A stretch of 8,773 nt of DNA from Verrucomicrobiales bacterium (GTDB lineage: Bacteria; Verrucomicrobiota; Verrucomicrobiia; Verrucomicrobiales; DEV007). Positions 1-5,910 of this stretch are shown here, in pieces. Made by a program: the position numbers and the translations under genes. Under the pieces are notes generated by a model that saw nothing but the letters and a program-made list of their open reading frames with translations, was not told the DNA's origin and ran no database searches. The stretch covers positions 1-8,773 of the forward strand of contig JAKMGR010000630.1 of NCBI GenBank assembly GCA_022424805.1. Reading direction: 5' to 3'. Positions within the stretch are counted from its first letter, which is position 1; every line of letters starts with the position of its first letter.

Positions 1-161
1 GCCGACGGCCGTGTGAAAAGGTGGCAGGCTTCATCACCATGCTCGGCATATGCCTCGGTCTCGATGATAATTCCGGCGCTGCTTTTGTGAACCAGGGTCG
101 TGCCGATGAGTTCGCGCGCGGAGGTGACAGGGTCCCTTTCGAAGAAGGAAGAGGGAATCAT
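1..161 (-). CDS. DNA-3-methyladenine glycosylase (AAG/MPG family), N-terminal part, runs off left edge
   Basis: This is the first 53 codons of a base-excision-repair glycosylase that removes alkylated purines such as 3-methyladenine from DNA. The protein opens with FFERDPVTSARELIGTTLV, the typical start of this family (a phenylalanine pair, D-P-V, then the A-x-x-L-I/L-G helix). It continues into IIETEAYAEHGDEACH. By alignment to human AAG, Glu36 would be the catalytic Glu125, Tyr38 the base-stacking Tyr127 and His47 the His136; the spacing between them is conserved. The ATG (159-161) overlaps the TGA of the upstream secreted-protein gene (158-160) as ATGA, so translational coupling is likely. 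The rest of the gene, about 130-150 codons in this family, lies beyond position 1. The family assignment is firm although only a quarter of the protein is visible. Confidence 0.9.
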   Translation of the reverse strand, partial: MIPSSFFERDPVTSARELIGTTLVHKSSAGIIIETEAYAEHGDEACHLFTRPS

Positions 162-1051
162 GGCTTCTTATCAGTCTGAATCTTGTGAAAGCGATGACGA
201 ATCTCCGCGAGCGTTCCGATCGTGAGATAGGCGCGATACTGAAATTCGAAGCCAGGGGTGACGGCGATTCGCTTGATCGGGGCTGCGTATGAACAGGCTC
301 CTTTATTGCGATTGTTGGGATCACCGGCAGTGCGATAGCAGGTCACGGTGTTCAGCTCGATGTCGGGAACGAGGACGCCGATGCCGCGGTCATCTCTGTC
401 GAGCCACGCGATCCACGGTTCCCGAATCTTCAGTCGCTCGTTGGGGAAATCCGGTTCGGCAACGCGGGGCGGGTCACCGCCTTGATCTTCGGGGTGGAGG
501 TAGTGCAGGCGCGAGTATCTGGCGTCTACAAAAACGGCAGGCAGCTCCTGATCTTGGATGGGATGGGTTTCCTCGCCGCTGTAGCGCATCGTGAAGTCAA
601 TGATCGCGATATCGCCATAAAGCTGAATCTTCTGGGTGAATTCCACGTCCGTGATTTCCTCGCCGCTGGCCCAATGGCGGGGTATGGTGGATGCGGTGAG
701 AAGGTTTTTTTCGGAGGCGAATTCCGACAACCGTGCGCCGAGTCCGGTCCAGTTTCCGCCCTGGACGGGGTTCCATCGCCACGGCTTGCCGTTCCAGTCC
801 GAGTCGTCTCTTTTGCCATACCATGACTGCTGAACGTAGCGGCCGTAGTCGAAGCGATTGAGAATATTTTCTTCCCGTCCGCTTTCAGAGAACCAACCGA
901 TGGCAGCTCCGGCGTTGCGGTTTACGCCAATGCGAATTTTCCCATTGTCGAGGAACACCCAGGTTTCATTCCCGGTTGGTTCTGCGATGCTGCTGGGAGG
1001 AAGAAAAATTCCCAGTGCCCCGAGGGTGATTGCAGAAAGGGAGGACTTCAT
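158..1051 (-). CDS. Secreted protein, probable galactose-mutarotase-like beta-sandwich family, unknown substrate
   Basis: An exported protein of 297 residues. It starts with a clear Sec signal peptide: MKSS, a hydrophobic core SAITLGALGIFL, and a likely cut after SSIA. The mature part carries a DNGKIRIGVNRNAGAAIGWFS strand pattern followed by NILNRFDYGRYVQQSWYG. I associate this signature with carbohydrate-active or sugar-binding supersandwich proteins in PVC bacteria and fungi. That assignment is from memory, and no catalytic residues can be named. I chose the ATG at 1049-1051 because the signal peptide begins there. An in-frame GTG at 1067-1069 would add six residues and overlap the dehydrogenase stop as GTGA, so it cannot be excluded. 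The gene sits between the dehydrogenase and the DNA glycosylase in one apparent transcription unit. Calling it a hypothetical secreted protein would also be fair. Confidence 0.75.
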   Translation of the reverse strand: MKSSLSAITLGALGIFLPPSSIAEPTGNETWVFLDNGKIRIGVNRNAGAAIGWFSESGREENILNRFDYGRYVQQSWYGKRDDSDWNGKPWRWNPVQGGNWTGLGARLSEFASEKNLLTASTIPRHWASGEEITDVEFTQKIQLYGDIAIIDFTMRYSGEETHPIQDQELPAVFVDARYSRLHYLHPEDQGGDPPRVAEPDFPNERLKIREPWIAWLDRDDRGIGVLVPDIELNTVTCYRTAGDPNNRNKGACSYAAPIKRIAVTPGFEFQYRAYLTIGTLAEIRHRFHKIQTDKKP

Positions 1052-1065
1052 TGGATGGATGCCAT

Positions 1066-2097
1066 TCACGGCTTGAGGATGACTTTCATGAGTCCTTCGT
1101 CGTTGCGATGAAGGCGCTCAAACCACTCGCCGCCATCTTTGAGATCGGCAGTGGCAGAAAGCAGTGGCTCGACCTTGATTTTACCGGAGGCAACTGCCTT
1201 GACAGCGTCAGCATACTCTCCGGCGGAGGCGCAGCTGCCATAGACGCTGAGTTCGCGAGTGACGATGGCCTGGAGGGGGAAGGGGACTTCGGCCTGGAGG
1301 TTGCCCACGCAGCCAATGCTGCCGCCTTTGCGAACGGATTCGACGGCAATTTGTATGGTAGGCCCAAAGCCGACGACTTCGAGGGCGACGTCGGCTCCAT
1401 CACCGTTTCCAACGATTTCGCGAATTTTCTCGGGGACGTCGTCCCCGGAGATCAGCGTGTGATCTGCCCCGAGTTCTTTGGCGAGGGCGAGGCGCTTTTC
1501 GTCGATGTCGACAGCGATTACGGTCCCCGCTCCTTTGGCTTTCAATGCTTGGACAACGAGAAGACCGATCAGGCCTGTGCCGACGACGACGGCGGAGTCA
1601 CCGGGATTCAGGGGAACGCGATTGACGCCGTGCAATGCGATGGAGACGGGCTCGGCAAAGGCGGCTTGGTCGTAGCTGACTTCCTTGGGAATGGAGTAGA
1701 GAATGTGTTCGGGAACTTTCACGAGCTCGGCAAAGGCTCCATGGCGGCGGTAGTCGTCGCAGGATACGCCAAGCACATTTCGGTCGGGGCAGAGGTTCAC
1801 CTGGCCAGAGCGGCAGGATTCGCATTTTCCGCAGTATACGGTGGAGTCGAAGGTGACTCGGTCTCCTGCTTTCCACTCGGAAACGGCACTTCCTACAGCT
1901 ACGATTTCTCCGGAGGCTTCGTGTCCCATGATGATGGGCGGTTGGCGGCGCCCTGAGCTTCCGTCCATTCCGTGAATGTCGGATCCGCAGATGCCGCAGG
2001 CTTTAACGGAAATGAGCACTTCGTTTTCCTCGATCTCAGGATCGGGTGCATCGGAAAATTCAAACTGGTTGTAGGCGGTGAGTGTGAGAGCTTTCAT
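1066..2097 (-). CDS. Zinc-dependent medium-chain alcohol/polyol dehydrogenase (MDR superfamily)
   Basis: A 343-residue NAD(P)-dependent dehydrogenase, full length for the sorbitol/threonine/butanediol dehydrogenase group of zinc MDR enzymes. In the catalytic domain, CGICGSD places Cys37 as zinc ligand, followed by the GHE motif (His59-Glu60) and Glu149 in FAEP. The structural-zinc lobe has Cys89, Cys92, Cys95 and Cys103. The Rossmann fold shows GTGLIG at 173-178, and Asp197 at the end of the second strand favours NAD over NADP. The exact substrate (polyol, sugar alcohol or amino-alcohol) cannot be read from the sequence. The frame is open for 67 more codons upstream, but MKALTLTAYN is the normal family N-terminus and the extra stretch would run into the divergent lipoprotein gene. 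It is the first gene of the leftward cluster; no convincing promoter or SD was found in the 79 bases upstream. Confidence 0.93.
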   Translation of the reverse strand: MKALTLTAYNQFEFSDAPDPEIEENEVLISVKACGICGSDIHGMDGSSGRRQPPIIMGHEASGEIVAVGSAVSEWKAGDRVTFDSTVYCGKCESCRSGQVNLCPDRNVLGVSCDDYRRHGAFAELVKVPEHILYSIPKEVSYDQAAFAEPVSIALHGVNRVPLNPGDSAVVVGTGLIGLLVVQALKAKGAGTVIAVDIDEKRLALAKELGADHTLISGDDVPEKIREIVGNGDGADVALEVVGFGPTIQIAVESVRKGGSIGCVGNLQAEVPFPLQAIVTRELSVYGSCASAGEYADAVKAVASGKIKVEPLLSATADLKDGGEWFERLHRNDEGLMKVILKP

Positions 2098-2176
2098 CCG
2101 TGGGAAATTTGGAACTTGATGCGAAGTCGTAACCGCAACAAGGTGGGCCTTCAAACCAAAAACTTCTTGCCCCTTC

Positions 2177-2569
2177 ATGTCTTTTCGGAACAAATGCTTC
2201 GCTGCGATGACGATTCTGGCTCTACCGCTGCTTTTCACGCAGTGTGAGACGACGGATACGGGTGGCTCGCCGGCAAAGTCGATGACAGTGCAGGGCACGC
2301 TATTCTATCCTGACGAGGTGAATACCACGTTTATTGTGCCTGCGGGGGCGCAGGTCATCGGGGCGAGTGGAAAAGATTGCCACTTCATTGTCCACGAAGG
2401 CGGATTGGTAACCGCCCACGCGGGAGACGGGAACACCTTCAAAATTGCAAATGGCGGTCACTTTCGTGGGTTCGCTCATTCGGCGACCAATTGCACAGTG
2501 ATCTTCGAGGCCGGAGCTGTGATTGAGCGGGAACTTCTCGGACCCGGCACGCGATTCGAGCCGCTATAG
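2177..2569 (+). CDS. Small exported, possibly lipid-anchored, beta-rich protein
   Basis: A 130-residue protein with an N-terminal export signal: a short basic n-region (MSFRNK), a hydrophobic core MTILALPLLF, then TQCETTD. Cys23 could be a lipobox cysteine, but the glutamine at -1 is atypical, so lipidation is uncertain. From residue 37 on the chain is short beta strands separated by Gly/Asn turns (FIVHEGGLVTAH, TFKIANGGHFRGF, TVIFEAGAVIE). This suggests a short beta-helix or bactofilin-like solenoid. Cys68 and Cys106 could form a disulfide. An alternative start is Met11 (2207). The gene diverges from the dehydrogenase (79 bases between start codons). It converges on the methyltransferase with 2 bases between the stops, leaving no room for a dedicated terminator. 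I do not recognise a named family. Confidence 0.72.
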   Translation: MSFRNKCFAAMTILALPLLFTQCETTDTGGSPAKSMTVQGTLFYPDEVNTTFIVPAGAQVIGASGKDCHFIVHEGGLVTAHAGDGNTFKIANGGHFRGFAHSATNCTVIFEAGAVIERELLGPGTRFEPL

Positions 2570-2571
2570 AG

Positions 2572-3174
2572 TTACACTTTTTCGTAGCGGATTACCCGCT
2601 CGAGATTTTCCCTGCCAGGATAACATTTGTCAGGGACGTAGCTCTCCAGTTCGCGAAAGCAGCCGGAACCAACAAAGCGATCGCTTAATTCCCAGAGGCT
2701 GGTGCCGTGAGGTGGCCCCTCGCCAGGGAGGTGTTCCTCGTCGTAGGGATCGAGGTAAAAGACCGCGAGAAGCGTTCCGTTTTCTCTCAGTGCACCGTGA
2801 ACGGCGCGAGCATATTCATCGCGCAAGCTGGGATCGATCGCGCAGAAGCAGGTGTGCTCCCAAACCCAGTCGAACGACTGCTGATACTCGGGCGAAAGGT
2901 GAAACAAATCGGCAAGTTCGTAGCGATTTTTTTCTGAGACCGCATTCTGGTCGGCGCGCTTTACGGCCTCGGGGGCGATATCGATTCCGAGGACTTCTGT
3001 CGCGCTCGTCATCTCGGCAATCGGTCGGCAGTCATGTCCTACCCCGCATCCGGGAACGAGGACTTTTCCCGAGATGAGATCAGGATTGTTTTCGATCCAA
3101 TCGAGGAGGGGAGGGGCAGGAGCGCCTTTATCCCAAGGGGTATGATTATCCAGATAGTGCTGTTCCCAGTCCAT
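2572..3174 (-). CDS. SAM-dependent methyltransferase, thiopurine/thiol methyltransferase (TPMT) family
   Basis: A 200-residue cytoplasmic class I methyltransferase, the usual length for the family. The N-terminus WEQHYLDNHTPWDKG has the W-x-x-x-Y ... P-W-D pattern of TPMT-like and plant halide/thiol methyltransferase-like enzymes. Motif I is VLVPGCGVGHD at 38-48, with the acidic SAM-ribose residue at Asp65 in GIDIAPEAV. FDWVWEHTCFCAIDP at 101-115 is the hallmark post-motif segment, and the chain ends in the expected ERVIRYEK strand. Likely acceptors are thiols, thiocyanate, halides or metalloid oxyanions such as selenite or tellurite. Which of these is used cannot be read from the sequence. 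A fair promoter lies upstream at 3199-3226. The gene stands alone between two convergent or divergent neighbours. Confidence 0.9.
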   Translation of the reverse strand: MDWEQHYLDNHTPWDKGAPAPPLLDWIENNPDLISGKVLVPGCGVGHDCRPIAEMTSATEVLGIDIAPEAVKRADQNAVSEKNRYELADLFHLSPEYQQSFDWVWEHTCFCAIDPSLRDEYARAVHGALRENGTLLAVFYLDPYDEEHLPGEGPPHGTSLWELSDRFVGSGCFRELESYVPDKCYPGRENLERVIRYEKV

Positions 3175-3198
3175 GTTTCGCGATTGCTATGACAAAAA

Positions 3199-3226
3199 AT
3201 GATACGCACGAAAATGGAAATGGCAC
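3199..3226 (-). promoter_or_regulatory. Candidate sigma-70 promoter for the methyltransferase gene
   Basis: Read on the minus strand, GTGCCA (3221-3226) and TATCAT (3199-3204) are separated by 16 bases. They match the -35 consensus at 4 of 6 and the -10 consensus at 5 of 6 positions. Transcription would start near 3192 and give a leader of about 18 bases before the ATG at 3174. The -10 box coincides with an upstream ATG (3199) that could otherwise serve as start of the divergent acidic-linker protein, one reason to prefer the downstream start for that gene. Confidence 0.45.
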
Positions 3227-3261
3227 TGGAACTTTTGCGAGACGGTGACAGCTTTGGGAAA

Positions 3262-3753
3262 ATGAGCAATCCGAATTCCCTTTCCGACGAGCAAATCGCG
3301 ACAATCCGTTCTTGGGCGGACAACGGCGATCAGCTTTCCGATATTCAGAAGCGTCTTGGTGACGAGCTGGAAATCAAGGTCACCTACCTCGAGACACGTT
3401 TTCTGCTGGAAGATCTTGGAATCGAATTGCAGACCGAACCGGAGCCTGAGCCGGAAGAAGAAGATGTAGCTGAAGATGCTCCCGAAGCAGAGGCTGCGGA
3501 AGGTGAAGAAGGAGCTGAGGAGGAACCAGCCGGTGAAGGCGGCGTCTCCGTGACGGTGGACAAGATTCAGCGTCCCGGTGCTGTCATCAGCGGCCGAGTC
3601 GATTTCGGCGAGGGAAAAACTTCGGCATGGTGGATTGACCAAATGGGCCGTCTCGGAATGGACTCCGATGATCCCGATTTTCGTCCGAGCGAAGAACAGG
3701 CCATGGCCTTTCAGCAGGAGTTGCAGAAAGCCGTTCAGGAAAGCGGCATGTAG
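3262..3753 (+). CDS. Conserved hypothetical cytoplasmic protein with helical N-domain, acidic linker and C-terminal domain
   Basis: A 163-residue protein without signal peptide or membrane segment, in three parts. Residues 7-55 form a helical domain (LSDEQIATIRSWADNGDQLS, IQKRL, TYLETRFLLEDLGIEL) that looks like a small HTH-type or recruitment fold. Residues 58-95 are an acidic linker made almost only of Glu, Pro, Ala and Gly. Residues 96-163 form a compact domain (VTVDKIQRPGAVISGRVDFG, then SAWWIDQMGRLGM). I recall similar three-part proteins only from Verrucomicrobiota and know no function. The start was set at the ATG before SNPNSLSDEQ because the preceding 21 codons are not needed for the domain and overlap the opposing promoter; an in-frame ATG at 3199 is the alternative (184 residues). 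It stops 19 bases before the convergent peptidase relic. Confidence 0.75.
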   Translation: MSNPNSLSDEQIATIRSWADNGDQLSDIQKRLGDELEIKVTYLETRFLLEDLGIELQTEPEPEPEEEDVAEDAPEAEAAEGEEGAEEEPAGEGGVSVTVDKIQRPGAVISGRVDFGEGKTSAWWIDQMGRLGMDSDDPDFRPSEEQAMAFQQELQKAVQESGM

Positions 3754-3772
3754 AGCGAATCTGCGAGCGCTA

Positions 3773-4801
3773 CTAAAACGAATCGCTGATCAATTGCATG
3801 TAGCGCGACCCGCTCGGGGTCAGCTTCGCGGTCGAGCCACTTCCCGTAAGGCGTCCGCTCGTGACGTAGGAATGGTCTGTTCCTGAATTTTTTATGTAGG
3901 TGACGGCGGGATAGGACAGCGACTTCTTGCTTGGTTCCACTGCGAGAGGAACTCCGGTCGCGGCAAAAGAGAATTCCCAGCTCTTGGGAAAGGTGACCGA
4001 CTTCACATTTTTCCCCAGAAACGGATATCTTCGAAGAAAGGCTAAATTTCCCGAGCCAGGAACGAGGACCTTGTAGTGAACTTCCTGCGAGGCGAGAAAC
4101 TGACCCATCGTCAATCCCGGGTTGGCACGGTGCGCTTTCAAGAGCGAAGCGATGTCGAGTCCGATCATGTTGATGCCATTGTAGATCCCGTGGTGATTTT
4201 TGGATGTGAAATGGCGATCATACCAGACTTGGAATCGATCACTGAGCAGCATGGTTAATTCGACATGGACGTGTGATCTCTCCCGATTGATTCCAGCTCC
4301 TGTGTATCCCATTTTGGCGATGGATTGACCGGCGCGAACCTGCTGTCCTGCCGCGACGGTCGCCGAACTGATGTGCGCATAAAGCTAGAAAAAGGGTCCA
4401 TTTCCAAAGTCGTGATGCATCACCACGTAGCGACCGTAGTTGCTCTTCGAAGCGTCGCTGTTCACATAAACGACCGTCCCATTCATCATGGAATAAATAT
4501 CATCCAGTGGATTCCCCGATGCATCGCGCCGTACCGGGCGAATATCGATACCCTCGTGGAATCGCGTGTTGATGATGCCAACTGAGGTACGCTTCCCGTT
4601 GCGGGAAAATCCGTAGGTGCCACCCTGCCAGGGCTTCGAGCTCACGCCCTCGAAGTTGCGATCCGTATACATGTAAAACTGCGTCGGATCGGAGAAAATC
4701 TTGTCGTTATCTGTCGGCAGGACGAGCCCGAGAGGGCCTGCAAGGAGAGGTGACGAAGTAAGAAGCAGGACTGCGGCTAGAGAAATCCGAAACAGGGGCA
4801 T
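3773..4801 (-). pseudogene. M23-family (LytM/peptidase M23) metallopeptidase interrupted by an in-frame amber codon
   Basis: The frame encodes an exported peptidoglycan hydrolase-like protein of about 341 residues but is split by TAG at 4385-4387. The N-terminal piece (4385-4801, 138 codons) has a signal peptide (MPLFRISLAAVLLLTSSPLLAG) and the first zinc motif, FHEGIDI, with His82 and Asp86. After the stop the same frame continues as LYAHIS (His143) and reaches SHVHVEL with His177 and His179, the second half of the zinc and catalytic site. The reading frame is otherwise intact through a C-terminal extension of about 155 residues, ending in two adjacent amber codons (3770-3775). Neither piece alone can bind zinc properly. 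A restart at ATG 4312 would give 179 residues lacking the first motif. One base change (for example TCG to TAG) or a sequencing error explains it. Start 4801 was chosen over 4858 because the signal peptide begins there and a promoter lies between them. Confidence 0.85.
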
Positions 4802-4830
4802 GGCGAAAAGGAGCGGCGAATGGATGAACA

Positions 4831-4858
4831 ATAGTATGCGCGACCAGGTTTTCCACAA
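4831..4858 (-). promoter_or_regulatory. Weak candidate promoter for the M23 peptidase gene
   Basis: On the minus strand TTGTGG (4853-4858) and TACTAT (4831-4836) are 16 bases apart, matching consensus at 3 and 4 of 6 positions. Transcription would begin near 4824, about 23 bases before the ATG at 4801. If real, the frame's upstream ATG at 4858 would not be transcribed from it, which supports the shorter protein. Confidence 0.3.
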
Positions 4859-4876
4859 GTCAGCTGATTTTCCACT

Positions 4877-5392
4877 TCACTCTCGACCCGGCAGACTGAA
4901 GGTCGGACCGGAAGGCGGTGCGAGATCGTCGACGTGAGGAAAACGCTTCCGAAATTCCTGAAGATGCTTTTGCTGCAAACCGTTCCAGACAACAACGACT
5001 CCGTCGCTGATAGGCCGATCGATCAGGACCGCTTGCAAGGGAGCATCCGAGCAACGCAGACCGAGCAGCTTGCCCTGATTTGTCAGGGTGATTGCCTTTA
5101 GCTCCGTCGTCGAGTGATCCTTAAATTTGAAAGCAGCACCATAGCTCACACCATCGTCAGCAGAGAAAGGATAGAACCATCTTATATCGTGATCGGTGAA
5201 GCTCGGAATCTTGTCGAAGAAATACTGTCGGTGATCGCTGCCGAGTTTGACCGGCGTGACCATCTTGGGATTGTCGGTCTTCTCCGCTTCCAAATGAAAC
5301 GTGACAAGGTAGAGCTTGTATTTCTTCCCTGCCCCGAGGCAGGCGCATACTAGCCCTGACAACAGGAGAGTGATGAGGATTCCGCGCGTCAT
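4877..5392 (-). CDS. Small exported protein with a SecD P1-like pattern, function unknown
   Basis: A 171-residue protein with an N-terminal export signal (MTRGILITLLLSGLVCACLGAGKK). Cys18 after Val-Cys-Ala may be lipidated, or the signal may be cut after the glycine-alanine pair. The body reads QYFFDKIPSFTDHDIRWFYP, GVSYGAAFKFKD, LKAITLTNQGKLLGL, AVLIDRPISDGVVVV. The order is an incoming strand with P-x-h-T-x-x-D-I, a long strand, a helix ending in N-x-G-K, then strand-turn-G-strand. It resembles the periplasmic head subdomain of SecD, but there are no membrane segments and the similarity is judged by eye. The gene precedes the broken M23 peptidase by 75 bases on the same strand. Its promoter lies almost against the start codon, and no other in-frame ATG exists before codon 44. 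It may be a cell-envelope protein. Confidence 0.75.
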   Translation of the reverse strand: MTRGILITLLLSGLVCACLGAGKKYKLYLVTFHLEAEKTDNPKMVTPVKLGSDHRQYFFDKIPSFTDHDIRWFYPFSADDGVSYGAAFKFKDHSTTELKAITLTNQGKLLGLRCSDAPLQAVLIDRPISDGVVVVWNGLQQKHLQEFRKRFPHVDDLAPPSGPTFSLPGRE

Positions 5393-5400
5393 TCTTGCGC

Positions 5401-5430
5401 ATTATAAGCGGGGAACAGGTGGCTTGGCAA
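5401..5430 (-). promoter_or_regulatory. Strong sigma-70-type promoter next to the start codon of the SecD-like gene
   Basis: On the minus strand TTGCCA (5425-5430) and a perfect TATAAT (5401-5406) are separated by 18 bases. This is the best -35/-10 pair seen in the window. Only 8 bases separate the -10 box from the ATG at 5390-5392, so the expected transcription start (about 5393-5395) leaves a leader of zero to three bases. A 10-base direct repeat GGAACAGGTG occurs at 5412-5421, within the spacer, and again at 5469-5478. Confidence 0.6.
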
Positions 5431-5517
5431 GTTACGTTCCCGTGAGGTGTGGTGGACGAAAACCAGTCGGAACAGGTGATTTCTCTCGTATAAGCGCTGG
5501 GAGAAACGAAACAAAAC

Positions 5518-5826
5518 CTATTTCTCTTCGAGAAGCGGCAACCCTTCGTAACCATTAGGAACGAAGGCGATTCCATTTTTTACTGCAATACGACAGGGAT
5601 TTCCCGAAGATGAGATTTCCTTTTCGCTGAAGGCCGTTGTGAGATCGGCTTTGAGGCCATTGCAGGTTTCGGCGACGAAGGCGTGTCCATTTGCTATCGT
5701 AACGCCTCACATATCATTGCCGATTTCGTAGAGCGAAGGGAATTTCCCCATGGAAAGGAAGTATGGCTGCGATAAATTCCATTCTGCGTGCTTTTTTAGT
5801 TGTCGCGAGGGGTAAGATTCGCTAGA
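5518..5826 (-). pseudogene. Relic of a beta-propeller (LVIVD-like repeat) protein, 3' end only
   Basis: The minus-strand frame from 5826 down to the TAG at 5518-5520 is open except for a TGA at 5707-5709. After that stop, two related repeat units are readable 38 residues apart: GVTIANGHAFVAETCNGLK and RIAVKNGIAFVPNGYEGLPL. Both show the pattern h-x-V/I-x-N-G-x-A-F-V ... N/E-G-L typical of LVIVD or related propeller blades. The TGA falls just before the glycine that opens a blade and could be a damaged TGG. The text ends LPLLEEK at a normal-looking stop, so this looks like the C-terminal end of a larger secreted propeller whose 5' part is gone. The frame has no signal peptide and no good start; an ATG at 5751 lies before the stop. 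The assignment rests on the internal repeat, not on a database match. Confidence 0.6.
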
Positions 5827-5910
5827 TCAACCACGGCATTTCATGATAGGCTGAAATGTTTCGCCGGAAAAACACACCGGACAGACAGAATTTACCCAGA
5901 AAGAAACACC

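Larger units (their letters stand above)
5393..5910. other. 518-base region without an intact gene
   Basis: This stretch separates the leftward SecD-like gene from the rightward TPR gene. It holds, from left to right, the strong leftward promoter (5401-5430), a duplicated GGAACAGGTG decamer, the beta-propeller relic (5518-5826) and about 85 bases of leader for the TPR gene. No convincing sigma-70 promoter for the TPR gene was found; TTGTCG at 5800-5805 has no good -10 partner. A small CCGG-9-CCGG inverted repeat sits about 30 bases before the TPR start. Confidence 0.6.

Noticed and set aside
1030..1956. Plus-strand open frame of 308 codons opposite the dehydrogenase
   Set aside because: It is the antisense shadow of a gene with full family motifs; its translation is Gly/Asp/Val-rich without any recognisable pattern.
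2098..2298. 67-codon N-terminal extension of the dehydrogenase
   Set aside because: The extension has no family similarity and overlaps the start of the divergent lipoprotein gene; MKALTLTAYN is the normal N-terminus.
2561..2590. CCGCTA/TAGCGG inverted repeat at the convergent gene ends
   Set aside because: The 18-base loop, 6-base stem and lack of a trailing T-run make it a poor terminator; it overlaps the stop codons of both genes by constraint.
3754..3772. TAGAGCG/CGCTACTA imperfect inverted repeat between convergent stops as a bidirectional terminator
   Set aside because: The stem needs a bulge and has no T-tract on the plus side; too weak to call.
4385..4387. Amber codon reassignment or pyrrolysine as explanation of the peptidase stop
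   Set aside because: TAG terminates neighbouring genes at their expected ends, and the peptidase itself ends in tandem ambers, so general reassignment is unlikely.
5086..5096. TGATTGCCTTT shared with the spacer between the twin hairpins (reverse strand of 7391-7405)
   Set aside because: An 11-base match inside a coding gene, without the flanking palindrome; chance is sufficient.
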